Shown here piece after piece: positions 23,001 through 33,776 of a stretch of DNA of 64,000 nucleotides. Under the pieces are notes generated by a model that was not told the DNA's origin, did no database searches, and was given only the letters and a program-made list of their open reading frames with translations. The DNA is from Pelodera strongyloides. Taxonomy: Eukaryota; Nematoda; Chromadorea; Rhabditida; Rhabditidae. The stretch covers positions 1-64,000 of the forward strand of contig JAANDG010000698.1 of assembly GCA_036852015.1 (NCBI GenBank), read 5' to 3'. The position numbers were made by a program, and so were the translations under genes. Within the stretch, counting starts at the first letter, position 1, and the number at the start of each line of letters is the position of its first letter.

Positions 23001-26000
23001 ACCATCTCTTACGAGTAGGAAACGAGTTTTTAGTGTTTTCTGCATATTAACTTGAAAACACACCAATTTACTGTTGGTCGAATCCATTGTGGGGAAGAGG
23101 TTTGACTGCGCGCCGGTGGTGACCTTTAATATACTATTTTATATAAACTAAACATTTTGTTGGACCACCAAGACGCCTTTTGCTTGTTTTGGAAATCTCA
23201 GATACCCAAGTTGTTCCGGATGTGTTTTGATACAGCGCCCGGCATCCCAGTTGGACATAATTGCGAATTTTTTTGTGTGTTATGTTGTATGAATATGGTT
23301 GGCCATAATATGAAATGGGGCATGTGAGGTGTCTAGACTAATTGTAAGGTGGTTTCGAATTTCGGTAAATCCAAGATTTGAACATTTATGAACATTTATG
23401 AAGGCTTATGAACATCTTCAATTCACGAACCTCCTGCATGTTTGTTCCATCATCGTTGATCACGTACAGATTGAAGCCATCGAAGACCGTCGAGTCATTG
23501 TTGGCGCTGAACTGATGTATTGGACTCTCTCTATCACCATTTCTCTCTTATTCTCTAACCGCACTCTTTCTATCCCTTTCTCCCTGTCTCCCTTTCTCCT
23601 TTCTCCTCTCTCCTCCCCCCCCCCCCCCCCCCCCTCTATCCCTAACTCAACCTTTCTCACACTCGTCCCCTCCCCCCCCCTCTTTCGTTTTGTTTCAACG
23701 AGTACCGTAAGCTGAAATGTAATCAAACTGTTGATCACTAACCTAAAGATAATCCTGTCGTTGAAGTAATACGGAGTCCAACTGGCCGCGGCTGAGTTGG
23801 TGACCTACACATCTATCTGTATTACTTTGCTGTATTGTGTTACTTGTGAAAACTTATAATTCTAAGAATGTAGGTATCAGAATAAGAAACAATCAGTCAA
23901 TTTTACCTGTGTTTGATTAGTTCCGTCCACGTTAATTGTGTAAATATCCAATTTGTTCATAGGAACGACGTTGTTGCTAAAATGTTCACGTGAAACTGAT
24001 TTTTTTTCGGGTAAAACTTTATTTTTCTATGGAATGTTTTTTAGTAGTGATACTTAAAGTAAAGTAAACTCTCTGACTTTCTTGAGAGAAAATTTCTTCA
24101 ATTCAGCAAAGAATCATAGGCAAGTTACTTGAGTCCCGAAAATCGACTTACGTTAGCAAAGTATCATAGCCCTGATCGCCAGCGTCGGGAAAGTACGCGT
24201 GGAAAGCAATTTTCTGTCCGTCGCTTGAGAATACGGCTCCTCCTTTGTATCCTTTACCAGTGGTAAGCTAGAAATTTTCAGATGCCACTTATTTATCAGC
24301 TCGTTGTCCCAATCTACAAATCCTGGTCTCATTTTGACCCAGCTGATCTCTTTCAATGTGGTTTGACACTCTAGTCTGTAGTTCCAGCAAAAACCAGATG
24401 CACATTGAGAGAATCGAACCCCGGTTAAAAAGTTACTGCGCTACGCCACTAATATTGCGCCACCCGGACGGCAATAAGCAGACACGTACCTGTCTCACGT
24501 TCCTGCCGTCGACGTCCATCAGCCAGAGGTCGGGTTGTCCGGCGCGCATAGAAGTAAATACGATGGTCTGACCGTCGGGAGACAGAGAAGCATCACCGTC
24601 GTAGCCATCTGTGTTGGTGATCTCACCGACGATATTACCGTAGGGGTTGACCTGAAAGCTATCCGTAAAGCCATTTTTTTTAGAAAATCAGAATACAAAT
24701 GTACGCTCCGAACGCCATCAGTACAAAATATTGTCTGTGTATCTTATACCTTATTTTATGTTTAGACCGCCTTCTGGTTTACTCCCTCCAAGTAAGAGCT
24801 TTTGCGTTGTAAAGCTGTTTATCGGAAATTAACACCTGCATCTTTCGATAAAATGCAGAAATTGAGCACTTCATTCTCGTGAGCCTCATGCCTATTCTTC
24901 CCAGGAAGCGCATAAATTAACACACTCCTAGCATTCTTCTGATAAGCCAATTCGGGTTCAAAACACTACAGATGCGTTATCATATCAGTTTTGGGTTTTG
25001 GAGACTCAGAAACCAGAGAACGAGCGCAAGAAGCTTGTCAGTCTACTGTCTGCCACTGATTACTGATATGAACAACGAGAGTGAAGCTGTGTTCGAAGAG
25101 TACCCATATATTAAGTATAGGCTATTTTCTTCGATCTAGTTATTTAACAAGATTCACTGCTTTTTTTAGAATAATGTGAAAAATACCCCACCTCGAAAAG
25201 ATCAAAATTGGGGTGTAGATCCATAACGGTGTAATTTGCACCTAAAATATAATTAACTAGTTGATCGGCTGATGTACCTCTTTGAAAATGTGCCGTGTGT
25301 TGGTGGCTATTAGGTGCACTACTTGAATTACCGTAATTTTTACCAACATATGAACTTCCCTTACAGAAAACATATTGTGAACAATTAATACCGGCCGCTT
25401 TTTGAAACGCATCATGGACAACTGAATTCTTACGTACTTATGCTAATTTGCTCGATTTTTTATTCTAATTTATGGTCATTTGCATAAGCTGCATAATAAT
25501 GCTGGTCTACTCGATGTGTTTCAAAAACCGGCCGGTATTTCGCTTTAAACCAAAATCTTACATAGAGATTTGAGAGGTTCAGTAGTTGCTGTGGCGCACG
25601 CACTCCGTGGACACGAAGGCGCCGTGTCTAAGGATCGGTCCATTTTAGACTGAAATAATAAATATTAATATTCAATTAGTACACAGATCTGGTAAACAAA
25701 AAGGTTAATGCTAGCTGCTAGGTTCCACTTGCGTTGGCCTTGTGGTGTTCACATACATAAAAACTAAAGTCATAAATAAGCCCATACATATACACAAAAA
25801 CACAGGTTTATCAAAACACAGCCATCGCGCATAGGCGGTATAGGTTCATTGCTCCCTATTGTTGAACACAAACAAAACCAAAATGTTACCTTATGAAAAT
25901 TACTTGACATGACCACATTTTGATTGGATTTGTAGAAATTAAGGACGGACTCTCCGATTCCCGTGCTCAGTCGGTGCACACGTTGTCCATCGACGCGGAT

Positions 26001-26576
26001 ATCAACGCGGTAGGACTAAAGGAATGGATATTGTTTTGAATTGTAGAAGGAAACTATTAAGCTAACATGAGGTAAAAGAAACTCAATGGAGTATTTAGGT
26101 TCTTTCTTTTATTAATGACTTCCCACGAAACTTGGCTGTTCGTTATGACACTCCGTTGTTCGTTATGGCACTCTGTCGTTCGTTATGACACTCTGTCGTT
26201 CGTTATGACACTCTTGTCACTGTTTCTAATTGTAAGAAATCTTACCTGATCACAAGCTGTTCCATAATAATCACCTTTTCCACTGAACAGAAGGTACTGA
26301 CCATCGGGACTAAAAAAATAAACATATTGCAAATAATTCCCGCCAACGTTTCGCGCACAAAACGTGTGCGACGGACTATACCCTATACTATACGCTTCAA
26401 CGATAAGTTATGATCCTTTTCTCTTTAAAGTTAACTTGAAACAGAATAAACAAGAAATGAGGAAGTACCTAAGCCGTGGTCTCGTGCTGTATCCTTGCGA
26501 TGTCAAGTTGCGCTGATCCAGCAATTTTTGCGAATAAACGAAGAGAAATAAAAAAGAATAATAACAATTTGACCAT
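17062..26576 (-). CDS. Secreted double TolB-like (PD40) beta-propeller protein
   Basis: Minus-strand exon chain. Propeller 1: 26512-26469, 26309-26246, 26015-25890, 25649-25562, 25241-25192, 24651-24490, 24267-24152, 23976-23907, 23804-23743, 23506-23431, 23123-23064, 22745-22656. Linker 21192-21148. Propeller 2: 20610-20501, 20175-20109, 19760-19620, 19302-19162, 19038-18973, 18717-18622, 18525-18415, 18109-17972, 17785-17696, 17518-17456, 17295-17062. Phases agree throughout. PD40 blades are clear: LSPDGKLIAFTSIRSG, FFSPDGKRLIFRASR, and LSPDGQTIVFTSMR with LDIYTINVDGTNQTQ. The two halves match exon by exon (YYGTACDQ/RYGTGCDQ; FNLYVINDDGT/FDLYVINDDGT). The C-terminus is Pro/Ser/Thr-rich with a hydrophobic end (SGLLLPIFGLALFR), perhaps a GPI signal. 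An ATG at 26576 opens a signal-peptide-like stretch, but out of phase with the first blade exon. Two separate tandem genes are possible; the single-gene model rests on an in-phase GTGAGT donor at 22655. Ligand unknown. Confidence 0.75.
20634..20805. mobile_element. Inverted-repeat element, family A (copy 5)
   Basis: Inside the TolB-like gene; one end lies about 24 nt from the exon ending at 20610. It carries the central ATGCAAATGAACATAAATT motif in reverse orientation relative to copy 1. Confidence 0.85.
21362..21436. repeat. (GA)n tract, 5' flank of a LINE
   Basis: Impure GA microsatellite with GAGAGACACAGAG repeated. It abuts the 5' end of a truncated LINE whose 3' end abuts another (GA)n tract. 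Confidence 0.8.
21437..22546 (+). mobile_element. 5'-truncated CR1/Jockey-type LINE in a (GA)n tract
   Basis: Reverse transcriptase C-terminal part, intact over 314 codons (21464-22408): TSGVPQGSVLGPILF, then FVMYADDLKIYKV and the connection region. The 3' tail ends GCGTAATAAATTATTAATTAT and is followed directly by (GA)n. It lies antisense to the TolB-like host gene, in the intron between linker and first propeller. The intact frame suggests a fairly recent insertion. A target-site duplication within GA repeats cannot be resolved. Confidence 0.85.
22547..22620. repeat. (GA)n tract, 3' flank of the LINE
   Basis: GA-rich microsatellite with GACAGACAGAGAGAG, continuous in character with the tract at 21362-21436; together they look like one tract split by the LINE. 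Confidence 0.8.
22818..22889 (-). pseudogene. tRNA-Glu(UUC)-derived relic
   Basis: On the minus strand, CTGCCTTTCACGCAGG reproduces the anticodon stem-loop of tRNA-Glu (loop CTTTCAC, anticodon TTC), and GGGCTCGATTTC is a B-box-like T arm. The 3' side runs into a T6 terminator. The D-arm half and the acceptor pairing are decayed. It may be a tRNA-derived SINE head or a tRNA pseudogene, inside an intron of the TolB-like gene. Confidence 0.55.
23541..23690. repeat. C/T-rich low-complexity tract
   Basis: Imperfect (TC)n with a poly-C run of about 19 near 23616-23634, inside an intron of the TolB-like gene. Confidence 0.8.
24405..24472 (-). pseudogene. tRNA-like relic
   Basis: Minus strand reads GGGTGGCGCAATATTAGTGG (like the A-box region of tRNA-Arg) and, 35 nt later, GGGGTTCGATTCT (B box). 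No proper anticodon stem is seen. It is intronic, adjacent to the exon that starts at 24490. Confidence 0.45.
25384..25547. mobile_element. Inverted-repeat element, family A (copy 6)
   Basis: Ends in GGCCGGTATTTCGCTTTAA. Its right end lies 14 nt from the exon that starts (in plus coordinates) at 25562, so the element sits immediately inside the 5' splice site of that intron of the TolB-like gene. Confidence 0.85.
26148..26213. repeat. 20-bp minisatellite, about 3.5 copies
   Basis: Repeat of TTCGTTATGACACTCTGTCG with a few substitutions, inside an intron. Confidence 0.85.
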
Positions 26577-26765
26577 TTCGGTACCTAAAGAATAGGTCTA
26601 AGTAAGCTCTCATAGAGAAAAGCTACAACGAAAACACCAGAGTGAATTACAATGATAATGTGTTTATTTGTAAACAATACATACAGTTTTCAGATGAATA
26701 GGTACGGTATAAAAAATGATGTGTAATCCGATTTTGTTTTATACAATAATTGTATTCTGGGAATC

Positions 26766-26928
26766 ATAGCGAAATACCGGCCGGTTTTTGAAACACATCG
26801 AGTATACCAGCGTATGCAAAATAAATTAGAATAAAAAAATCGAGTTAAATTCGAGCAAAATATCATAAATACGTAAGAATTCAGTTGTCCACGATGCGTT
26901 TCAGAAACCGGCCGGTATTTCGTTTTAA
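26766..26928. mobile_element. Inverted-repeat element, family A (copy 7)
   Basis: GCGAAATACCGGCCGG at the left, and CCGGCCGGTATTTCG at the right, about 190 bp upstream of the TolB-like gene start. Confidence 0.85.
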
Positions 26929-27029
26929 GCAGTTTGCATATGCTACAACAAAATGTATTAATACATTTTAGTAGCAACCAATACCATAACTAGTTTAATA
27001 CTAATTGGAAAAGATGTTTGAAGTTTTGA

Positions 27030-27095
27030 AGTGAAGCCCGGACTCAAACCTGGTCCCAGCTCCTTCCTAGGGAGCAAGCGCAGACAAGCTTCTTA
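27030..27095 (-). pseudogene. tRNA-like relic
   Basis: Minus strand: anticodon arm GCTCC-CTAGGAA-GGAGC (anticodon would be AGG) followed by CAGGTTTGAGTCCGG, a B-box-like T arm. The acceptor stem does not pair and the D arm is poor. Probably a tRNA pseudogene or SINE head. Confidence 0.5.
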
Positions 27096-27540
27096 TTGTT
27101 GGAAAATTGTCTTATAAAGATAAGAGATTACTAATCCTTTTATCAATATTAGTACGCTTCTTCCGCCTTTTTTCAAAGAAATACTACGTTGCATCATCAG
27201 ACTAATTGAATGATGCACTTCAGTTTCGGAATTAAGAATTGGCTTTATTAGATAAGCTTTTGCAAAGTCAAAGGTACATATTATTGTTTCGTGAAATGAT
27301 GAAAAAATAACAGAACGCGCATAAATCATAGTCCGTCCAGACGCTACACGGTGATAATTTTTTTAGCAGAATTGCAGTATTTTTTTATTTCTTATCGGAA
27401 AATATGTTGGTAACGGTGAAGTGTAGGTTGTTTTGCAAACTTATTACCAAACTTACTTAGGGGTACCAACCAGAATCAGCCCTAGGGATGAATCAGAAGT
27501 ATACTGTATGCACAGTTAATAAAATAAGATATAAGTATTC

Positions 27541-27725
27541 AAGTGAAATACCGGCCAGTTTTTTGAAACGCATCTAGTACATCAGCATTCTTATGCAGCA
27601 TAAGCAGACGCATATGCAAATAAATTCGAATAAAAAATCGGGCTAATTCGAGCAAATTAGCATAAATAAGTAAGAATTCACTTGTCCGCGATGCTTTTCA
27701 AAAACCGGCCGGTATTTCGCTTTAA
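27541..27725. mobile_element. Inverted-repeat element, family A (copy 8)
   Basis: GTGAAATACCGGCCAG at left, CCGGCCGGTATTTCGCTTTAA-type end at right; contains GCAAATTAGCATAAATAAG. Confidence 0.85.
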
Positions 27726-28345
27726 AGGTCGTTAATATAAATAGTTAACAATGAAGAGCAGTTCGAAGACTTGTCCTGGTTGTTTTCCCCATTTTTATTT
27801 TCGTGTGCACTTGTTGTTGTTGTTTGCTGTCATCTTTTTGCTCAACTCTCTTCAAGCCCCCCCTCTCTCTCTCTTTTTATTGCTCTCCGTTCACTCTCTC
27901 TCTCTGTCTCTCTCCGCTCTCCGCTCTCCGCTCTCACTCTCCAATTCTTTTCTCTCTCGCCCTCTTCCGCTCTCTCTATCTCCTCATTTCTAGTAATTTC
28001 CGCTCCTTTAGTTAAACGTTTATTGTAATTCAAACTTTATTTTCAAATAATGATCATATATATAACAAAAAAAAACACTAGGATTCTTGTCTACTGATAT
28101 ATGTATATTTTCAAATTCTGAATTTGAACGATTGAAAAGGAGCACTTTGAGCTTGAGGGGATTATGCTTATGATAAATAAATAAACTAATAAACACAAGG
28201 TATCAGTCACAAATCTCCCTATGATAGCTACAAGATACAATAGCTTTTTAGCTCAAGTCTTGCTGTAGAGCATGAGGTAAGGGAGAGGTACCGGCCTCAG
28301 CTGTACGGTAGCGGTTCCATAAAATTGCACGGTAGCCGCCCTCCT

Positions 28346-29495
28346 TCAGTACGCCGCGAAGGCCTGCGAGAATGCCACTCTCTCCCTTAGTTGTGACTGT
28401 AGAAGTGTCTGCTCGACGACTCCGATTTGCACGCTCATCTTATCGATTTCTTCCTCCAACTTGAGAATCGCTTGCTTCACCTTGACCAGAGGAGCTGCAA
28501 CATTTCTATTTGTATTTATTATTGAATCTCAAGACTTTCCGGTTCCGCTATAAATACAATATATATATCATATATCTAATATAAAAATGGAAACTGCGCC
28601 ACAAACACACAACTACCTTTCTGTAATGTTGATATTTAGTGGATAGCTTACATAGAAAGAGAGAGAGAGAGAGAGAGAGGAGACTAGAGAGAGATGAAAC
28701 ACAGCGAGAGAGCGAGAGAGAGATAAAGAGAGAGCGGAGAAAGAGAAAGAGAAAAAGAAGATGAATGAGTGCTCCAAATCATACCTCCATCACTGTTCTT
28801 ATGTCCTTCCTCCTCGATCTGCTGCTTTATTTGATCGACGTCGTTAGAAATTCTTTGCAGTGTTGCCTCTCGTTCTGTGATGCCGACGCTAGCTGATCTA
28901 TATCAATAACGTATTAATTGTGAAAGCTTTTTTTATCATTTACTAAAATAGGCACATACTGTACCAACCATCACCTGAAAGCGTCGCCTAGAATTCCAGC
29001 AACCTAAATCTCATGCTGTCTTTACTCATGGGAAACTTGTTCTTGTTCAAGCATTGCAATTTCACCAAGATGGAAGACTCCATGCTGTGTGGCAATTACA
29101 ATGGTCAAGCACAAGTCAATTATCCATGTAATTTCTCGGGCTACTGACTCATGACTCATGACTCATATAATTGTTCTAATCACCATACTTATATCTGCTC
29201 ATTGTCTCCGCTCTCTGATCTTGTCCTTGCCTAAAGCGTGCGATCAATTCGCTCAGTTGATAGTTCAGATTCTTCTCGCGGATTTCAATTCGCTCGAGCG
29301 ATGTTTCCAACTCATTCGAGACCTAAAATCCAACAGTTTCGTTTTTTTTTAACACGAATCATTTTTTGACCACATACAAGCGGTAGCGGCTATGCTATAA
29401 TTATAATGGAAGAACGATTGAGGGGACGAAGATCGAAGTTAGGGTTTGTAGGCCTCATTAGTGTTTTCACTATCAAAAGGGAGGGGCAGGGAGAA

Positions 29496-29529
<34 letters not shown>

Positions 29530-29625
29530 CAAGGGAGAGAGAGAGAGAAAGAGAGAGGGAGAAGAGAGAGAGAGAAAGAGAGAGGGGAGAGGAGAGAGAG
29601 AGGGAGAGAGAGAGAGAGAGCAAGG

Positions 29626-29686
<61 letters not shown>

Positions 29687-31367
29687 AGAGATGAATCAGA
29701 AAGGTAATCCTTACTTGCTCAATTTGCGGATTCAGTTGAACGATCAACTCCTCCATTTGCTTGTGCATTGAGTGCATTTGCTCGAGGTGCATGCGCCAGT
29801 CCTGCGTAATGGATAAAATTTACAATTGTAAAATTTAGCAGTGTAAATGTAAACATATACGACGCGGGCAGTGTTCGTAATGCATGCAGATAAAGAGTGA
29901 GTAGGTGAGAACTTATGGTTGGCAACATAAATAAAGCGATAAACTTAATACTCCCAGGCTTATTGAACTATACTCCCCGACACCTTTGGACACCCACTGG
30001 GCAGCTTTGGACACCCACCGACACCCATGTCCACTCACGGACACAGGTGGACGACCGTGGACACACAAAATATTGAGTAATGCTAAGATGGGAACACTTA
30101 AAACTGAAGAGTTGCTAGACGACCCAAATAAAGATGATAGTAATGTTTACTATAGAAAGAGGGAACCACGAGTACTAGACATTATGGGGTCCAAGTCCCC
30201 AACCCTACCTTTGCATCCTGCCGAATGGTGATCTTCAACTGTGGGGCCACCCTCTCTACTTCTGCCTTCCACTCAGCCACGTCGACGTCACTCTTCAGAA
30301 TCTCACGCAGTGGTTCTTCCTGAATCGGGAAGTGGGGCATAGTATGGGGGCTAAGCTTATGCTTAATTTTAGGGGGAATGGACGGAAATACCTTCCGGTT
30401 TTTGAAACACCGAGTGCTCCATCATTTTCTTATGCAGCTTATGCAAATGAACATAAATTAGAATAAAAATTCGAGCAAATTAGCATGAATACGTATGGGT
30501 TGTCCTACTTTTCAAAAACCGGCCGCTATTTCGCTTTAATACCAGACTACGCAATTCAGAACTTCTGTGAAAGATGCAGCGTTGCTATTCGAGTAAGAAT
30601 CTCCCTTTCTATTTACTAGATCGCAGATCGCATAGCTCACGTACACATGCTATGCTCAGCTCAAATGTAAATATCCTCAAAAAGTTGAGGGTTAACAGTT
30701 AAAGGGATCGGCTCACCTTAAATTGTGTCTGTTTTTTTTGTTTCTTTATTTTCTATAAGGATTTTTTTGGAAATTTGGAATACAAAACGTAGTGTTCTAT
30801 TTCAATACTCACGAAGATATTGGGTGATAAAGTGGTTGATTGATCGGCCCCGAATGCAAAAAGGGTAATTGTCTCTATACAAACAAGGCAGATACAATTA
30901 CCCTTTGCCATTTTGGACCGATCAATCCACCACTTTATCACCTAATATTTGCGTGAGTATTGAAATAGAACACTACTTTTTGTATTCCAAATTTTTATTA
31001 TCCCTTATAGAAAATAAAGAAGGAAAAAAAACAGACAAAATTTAAGGTGAACCGATCCTATTAACATGCACATAGACGTTCAAGATATTTACAAAAATGT
31101 ATGAACAAAATTAATTCTTACCGTATTGTCAGTTTGCATAAGCGGAGCGGCCAAGTCGATGAGTATAGCGTTATCGTCGTCATCTTCTGCGATTTCGTAC
31201 TCGTCGGAGTCAATCTGAAAACCTTGATTTTGATGGAAACAGCCGTGCCATAACGGAACCTTTAGCTTTCAGACAGGAACTGCCTTTTTCTCTTTTCCTC
31301 TTTTCCTCCCCCTCTGTATTTTCTTCATTCCCACCCTCTTTCTCTCTCTTTCTCTCCTCTCTCTCAT

Positions 31368-31402
<35 letters not shown>

Positions 31403-33381
31403 ATCTCTGATCGCCGTAATTAGAAACTTCTTCATACCCCGTCCGATTCTTCCCCGTTGTCCGAATCCACGTCAACTGCGTCGTCTTCTTCAACGGGAGG
31501 TATCATTCTCAAAGGAAAATTCATAATTCAGTTTTTATACTTATAGTAGTGATTCCGAGTGTAGCAATGGTATAATCAAGGTCGCTGTAAGGCTACCTCT
31601 CGTCCGTTACTTGTGGTAAGCGACGGTCTTTTGGGAAGTTTACTAGGCTAATGGTTCGGAAGGCTCACTTTAAAAGTCTAAAAACTTTAAAAGTGAACTT
31701 ACACCCCAAAAAAGGGCTGGAATATAATTTTTTTACTTTACAACTTGACTTGATAGTACTCACTTCTGCCACTGAAAATTGATTGCGGCCAGAGCTTGGT
31801 CAGCTAACTCATTCAGCGTGAAAAGTACGTGTTCTCCAGCCCCGGATTTTAATTTGTTGGCAGCGAAGTCGACGGCGACACCCTGAAACAAAAAATCTGT
31901 TGTAAGAATTGCACATTCTCTCTCTCTCTCCCTCTCTTTCTCTTCTCTTCTCTCGTTGTCTCTCTCTGATGTCTCTATATCTTCCCTAGCTAAAACTTTT
32001 CTGAATTTTCCTTGGAACCTTTTTTTTTTTTTGTAAGTTCAAACGAGAAGCCCTATAAAACGAACTATTTACCTTATTCCTCAGCTCTGCCACAATGTTG
32101 TTTGAGATCATATTCGGATCATCGAGCTGAAAATGTCTATTATTTTTTCTCAAATTTCAACAGTGTACCGAAATGTCCGAAATATCGACCTAATCCTAAT
32201 CGTATTCTCACCTAAGTTGAAAACTGGCTACCGTGATTCTGATCATTTCATATTCCCGCCTAGACTACAGTAACACCCTATTCCACTAACCTCCTGCGGC
32301 ATTTCTGGCTCGGTGCCATTGCATACCGACGCTAACCAGACTGCTAACGAAGTGAATAAAAAGAACTGTTCTCCGGGATTGGACTGGCGAACGAAGTAGT
32401 GCCTGAATTCGGGCTTATTGTTTTTAAAAATCAGACCTACATGGGAAACCAAAAACCCCGATATGGCCCCGATCAAGTTCCTCAAAAAATTCGGCCTTGA
32501 TCGGGGCCATAGCGGGGTTTACACTTTCCTGCGTATGAATAAAAAAAACTGTTTTGTATTTTGACTTCGGGATTGCTGCACATCGCAAGCGTGTTTAACC
32601 TGCATTGAAAGCTTGTACAAAGGTCTCTGTGGTATTGTTCGTAGATTCTAAGTACAACGAAGAAAAAATTCTTTCAATAAAAAGTTTCCTAGAAAACAAC
32701 TGCACCATGAGTACAAATTAAAGATGTTGATTAGTAAGAAAACCCTGTCGGAACAGAACCTTGTCCAATCTAACTCTCACCTCTGTATAGGCTTGAAGGC
32801 GCGATTCATCTTCAAAAATATATCCTCATAATCGAGAAGTTTTAACTTGTCGACCAGTTCTTCGTTCTAAAATGAATATTTTTTTAATTATGAAAAATAT
32901 TTCTCAATAAATAAACAATTATAAAAAGATAAAGAGTACCGGGTTATATCAACCAAATCCGCAGAAACGGTGCACCGGGCTCCAGTTCATTTCTGAAGCT
33001 GGATATTACGGGCCTTTAAACTTTAAACTTTCCGGAGGCTAATTTTCTTGGAAAGCCACTTCAATCTGTACGAAAACAAACGCCAACCCCGTAATTTTCC
33101 TAAGATAATATCACAATATCACAAACATTATCAAATAATCAGACAAAAAATCGAACATGGAGTCATGGCGATATTTTATCAAGAAAGTGTGCTCTCATAT
33201 TGTGTAGACACCACACTCGTAAAAGGCAAACACACAAAAATACAAAAAAAAAATTAACCCACATAGTATAACAAAATATAAATATATAAAATATAAAACT
33301 AACCAGTAGATAAATCTCGAAGTCCTTGCCGGGCCCGTCGACCGAGTTGTCCACATTGGTTTCTTCTTCTTCGTCGGCCAT
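28346..33381 (-). CDS. che-13: Intraflagellar transport protein IFT57 (CHE-13), 12 exons, 401 aa
   Basis: IFT-B complex subunit required for building cilia. Exons on the minus strand: 33381-33304, 32866-32781, 32402-32291, 32126-32073, 31882-31764, 31507-31438, 31214-31122, 30319-30209, 29801-29715, 29322-29189, 28897-28785, 28494-28346; all GT-AG, in phase, 401 aa plus stop, versus about 410-430 aa for the family. Diagnostic segments: LVDKLKLLDYEDIFLKM and HYFVRQSNPGEQFFLF in the N-terminal calponin-homology-like domain; KLKSGAGEHVLFTLNELADQ; an acidic linker (residues about 150-205); WKAEVERVAPQLKITIR; then a coiled-coil C-terminal third including GVTERE-like GITERE and APLVKVKQ, GVVEQTLLQSQL. 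These match IFT57 family blocks in order. The start MADEEEETNVDNS is the first in-frame Met of exon 1. An X-box-like site lies upstream. Introns carry MITEs and long (GA)n tracts. Confidence 0.95.
28655..28760. repeat. (GA)n tract
   Basis: GA-rich microsatellite inside an IFT57 intron, ending about 25 nt from the exon that starts at 28785. Confidence 0.8.
29488..29692. repeat. Long (GA)n tract
   Basis: About 200 bp of GA repeats with AAGGGAGAGA interruptions, in the IFT57 intron between 29322 and 29715. On the gene's own strand it is a (CT)n polypyrimidine tract close to the 3' splice... of the neighbouring exon is in fact its donor side, so it is not an acceptor tract. It produces long spurious open frames on both strands. 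Confidence 0.85.
30383..30539. mobile_element. Inverted-repeat element, family A (copy 9)
   Basis: Diverged left end (CCTTCCGGTTTTTGAAACA) and conserved right end (GGCCGCTATTTCGCTTTAA), in an IFT57 intron. Confidence 0.8.
30699..31063. mobile_element. Long inverted-repeat element, family F
   Basis: About 365 bp, nearly all of it two long arms: TTAAAGGGATCGGCTCACC at the left and GGTGAACCGATCCTATTAA at the right, with arms matching inward through CACTTTATCACC and CCGATCAATC to a short loop near 30885. No coding capacity. It shares its outermost bases with family G at 52.5 kb. Located in an IFT57 intron. Confidence 0.85.
31325..31407. repeat. (CT)n tract
   Basis: CT microsatellite in an IFT57 intron, about 30 nt from the exon starting at 31438. 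Confidence 0.75.
31917..31968. repeat. (CT)n tract
   Basis: Short CT microsatellite in an IFT57 intron. Confidence 0.75.
32453..32520. repeat. Palindromic element, 25-bp arms
   Basis: AAACCCCGATATGGCCCC... pairs with ...GGGGCCATAGCGGGGTTT with two mismatches in 25 bp, around an 18-base loop. It is intronic in IFT57. Termini of the GGGTTT type recall families D and E. Confidence 0.75.
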
Positions 33382-33675
33382 AATACTTTATTATAGTTAA
33401 TTTATTTTATTCCAAAATACCTAAAAACTTTATTATTATTCAAAGATGCGAAGTTTCGAAAAATACTACGCTATTTAGAACATAAGTCATGCACACGTGG
33501 ACAATACTATACGTGCATCAGTATAAGCTCTGAAGATCAATTTCATGAAGGACAACTAATGCACCTGAATGCTGTGAAATTAATTTAGTATTTTTACGAA
33601 ATGTCAGCTGAATTTACATGGCCAGTCAAAAGCTAGAGTTAGGTGTAGACGCAGAATTTACCCACTGTGTTGTTC

Positions 33676-33689
33676 GTTACCATGGTTAT
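33676..33689 (-). promoter_or_regulatory. X-box-like RFX/DAF-19 site upstream of IFT57
   Basis: On the minus strand, the same strand as IFT57, the sequence is ATAACCATGGTAAC. It matches 13 of 14 positions of the X-box consensus RYYNYYATRRNRAC as I know it, failing only at position 3. It lies about 300 bp upstream of the start codon at 33381. X-boxes bound by RFX factors (DAF-19 in nematodes) drive IFT genes, including che-13 in C. elegans, usually within a few hundred bp of the start. Confidence 0.7.
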
Positions 33690-33716
33690 CTTCAATATGC
33701 GCGCGCGTTCAAATTT

Positions 33717-33776
33717 CTCTCTCTCCCTCTCTCTCTCACTCTCTCTCTCTCTCTCTCTTCTTCTCTCTCTCTCTCA
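33717..33776. repeat. (CT)n tract
   Basis: CT microsatellite about 30 bp beyond the X-box-like site, upstream of IFT57. Confidence 0.8.

Larger units (their letters stand above)
26929..28345. other. Intergenic region between TolB-like gene and IFT57
   Basis: No coding support. It holds a tRNA-like relic, a family-A element, and a (TC)n tract (about 27860-27985) whose apparent open frames are low-complexity. A polyadenylation signal for IFT57 (TTTATT on the plus strand) lies near 28036. Confidence 0.5.

Noticed and set aside
29390..29792. Open frames over 70-120 codons rich in Arg/Glu or Ser/Leu on both strands
   Set aside because: They are translations of the (GA)n tract; no splice structure or family similarity beyond the true IFT57 exon at 29715-29801.
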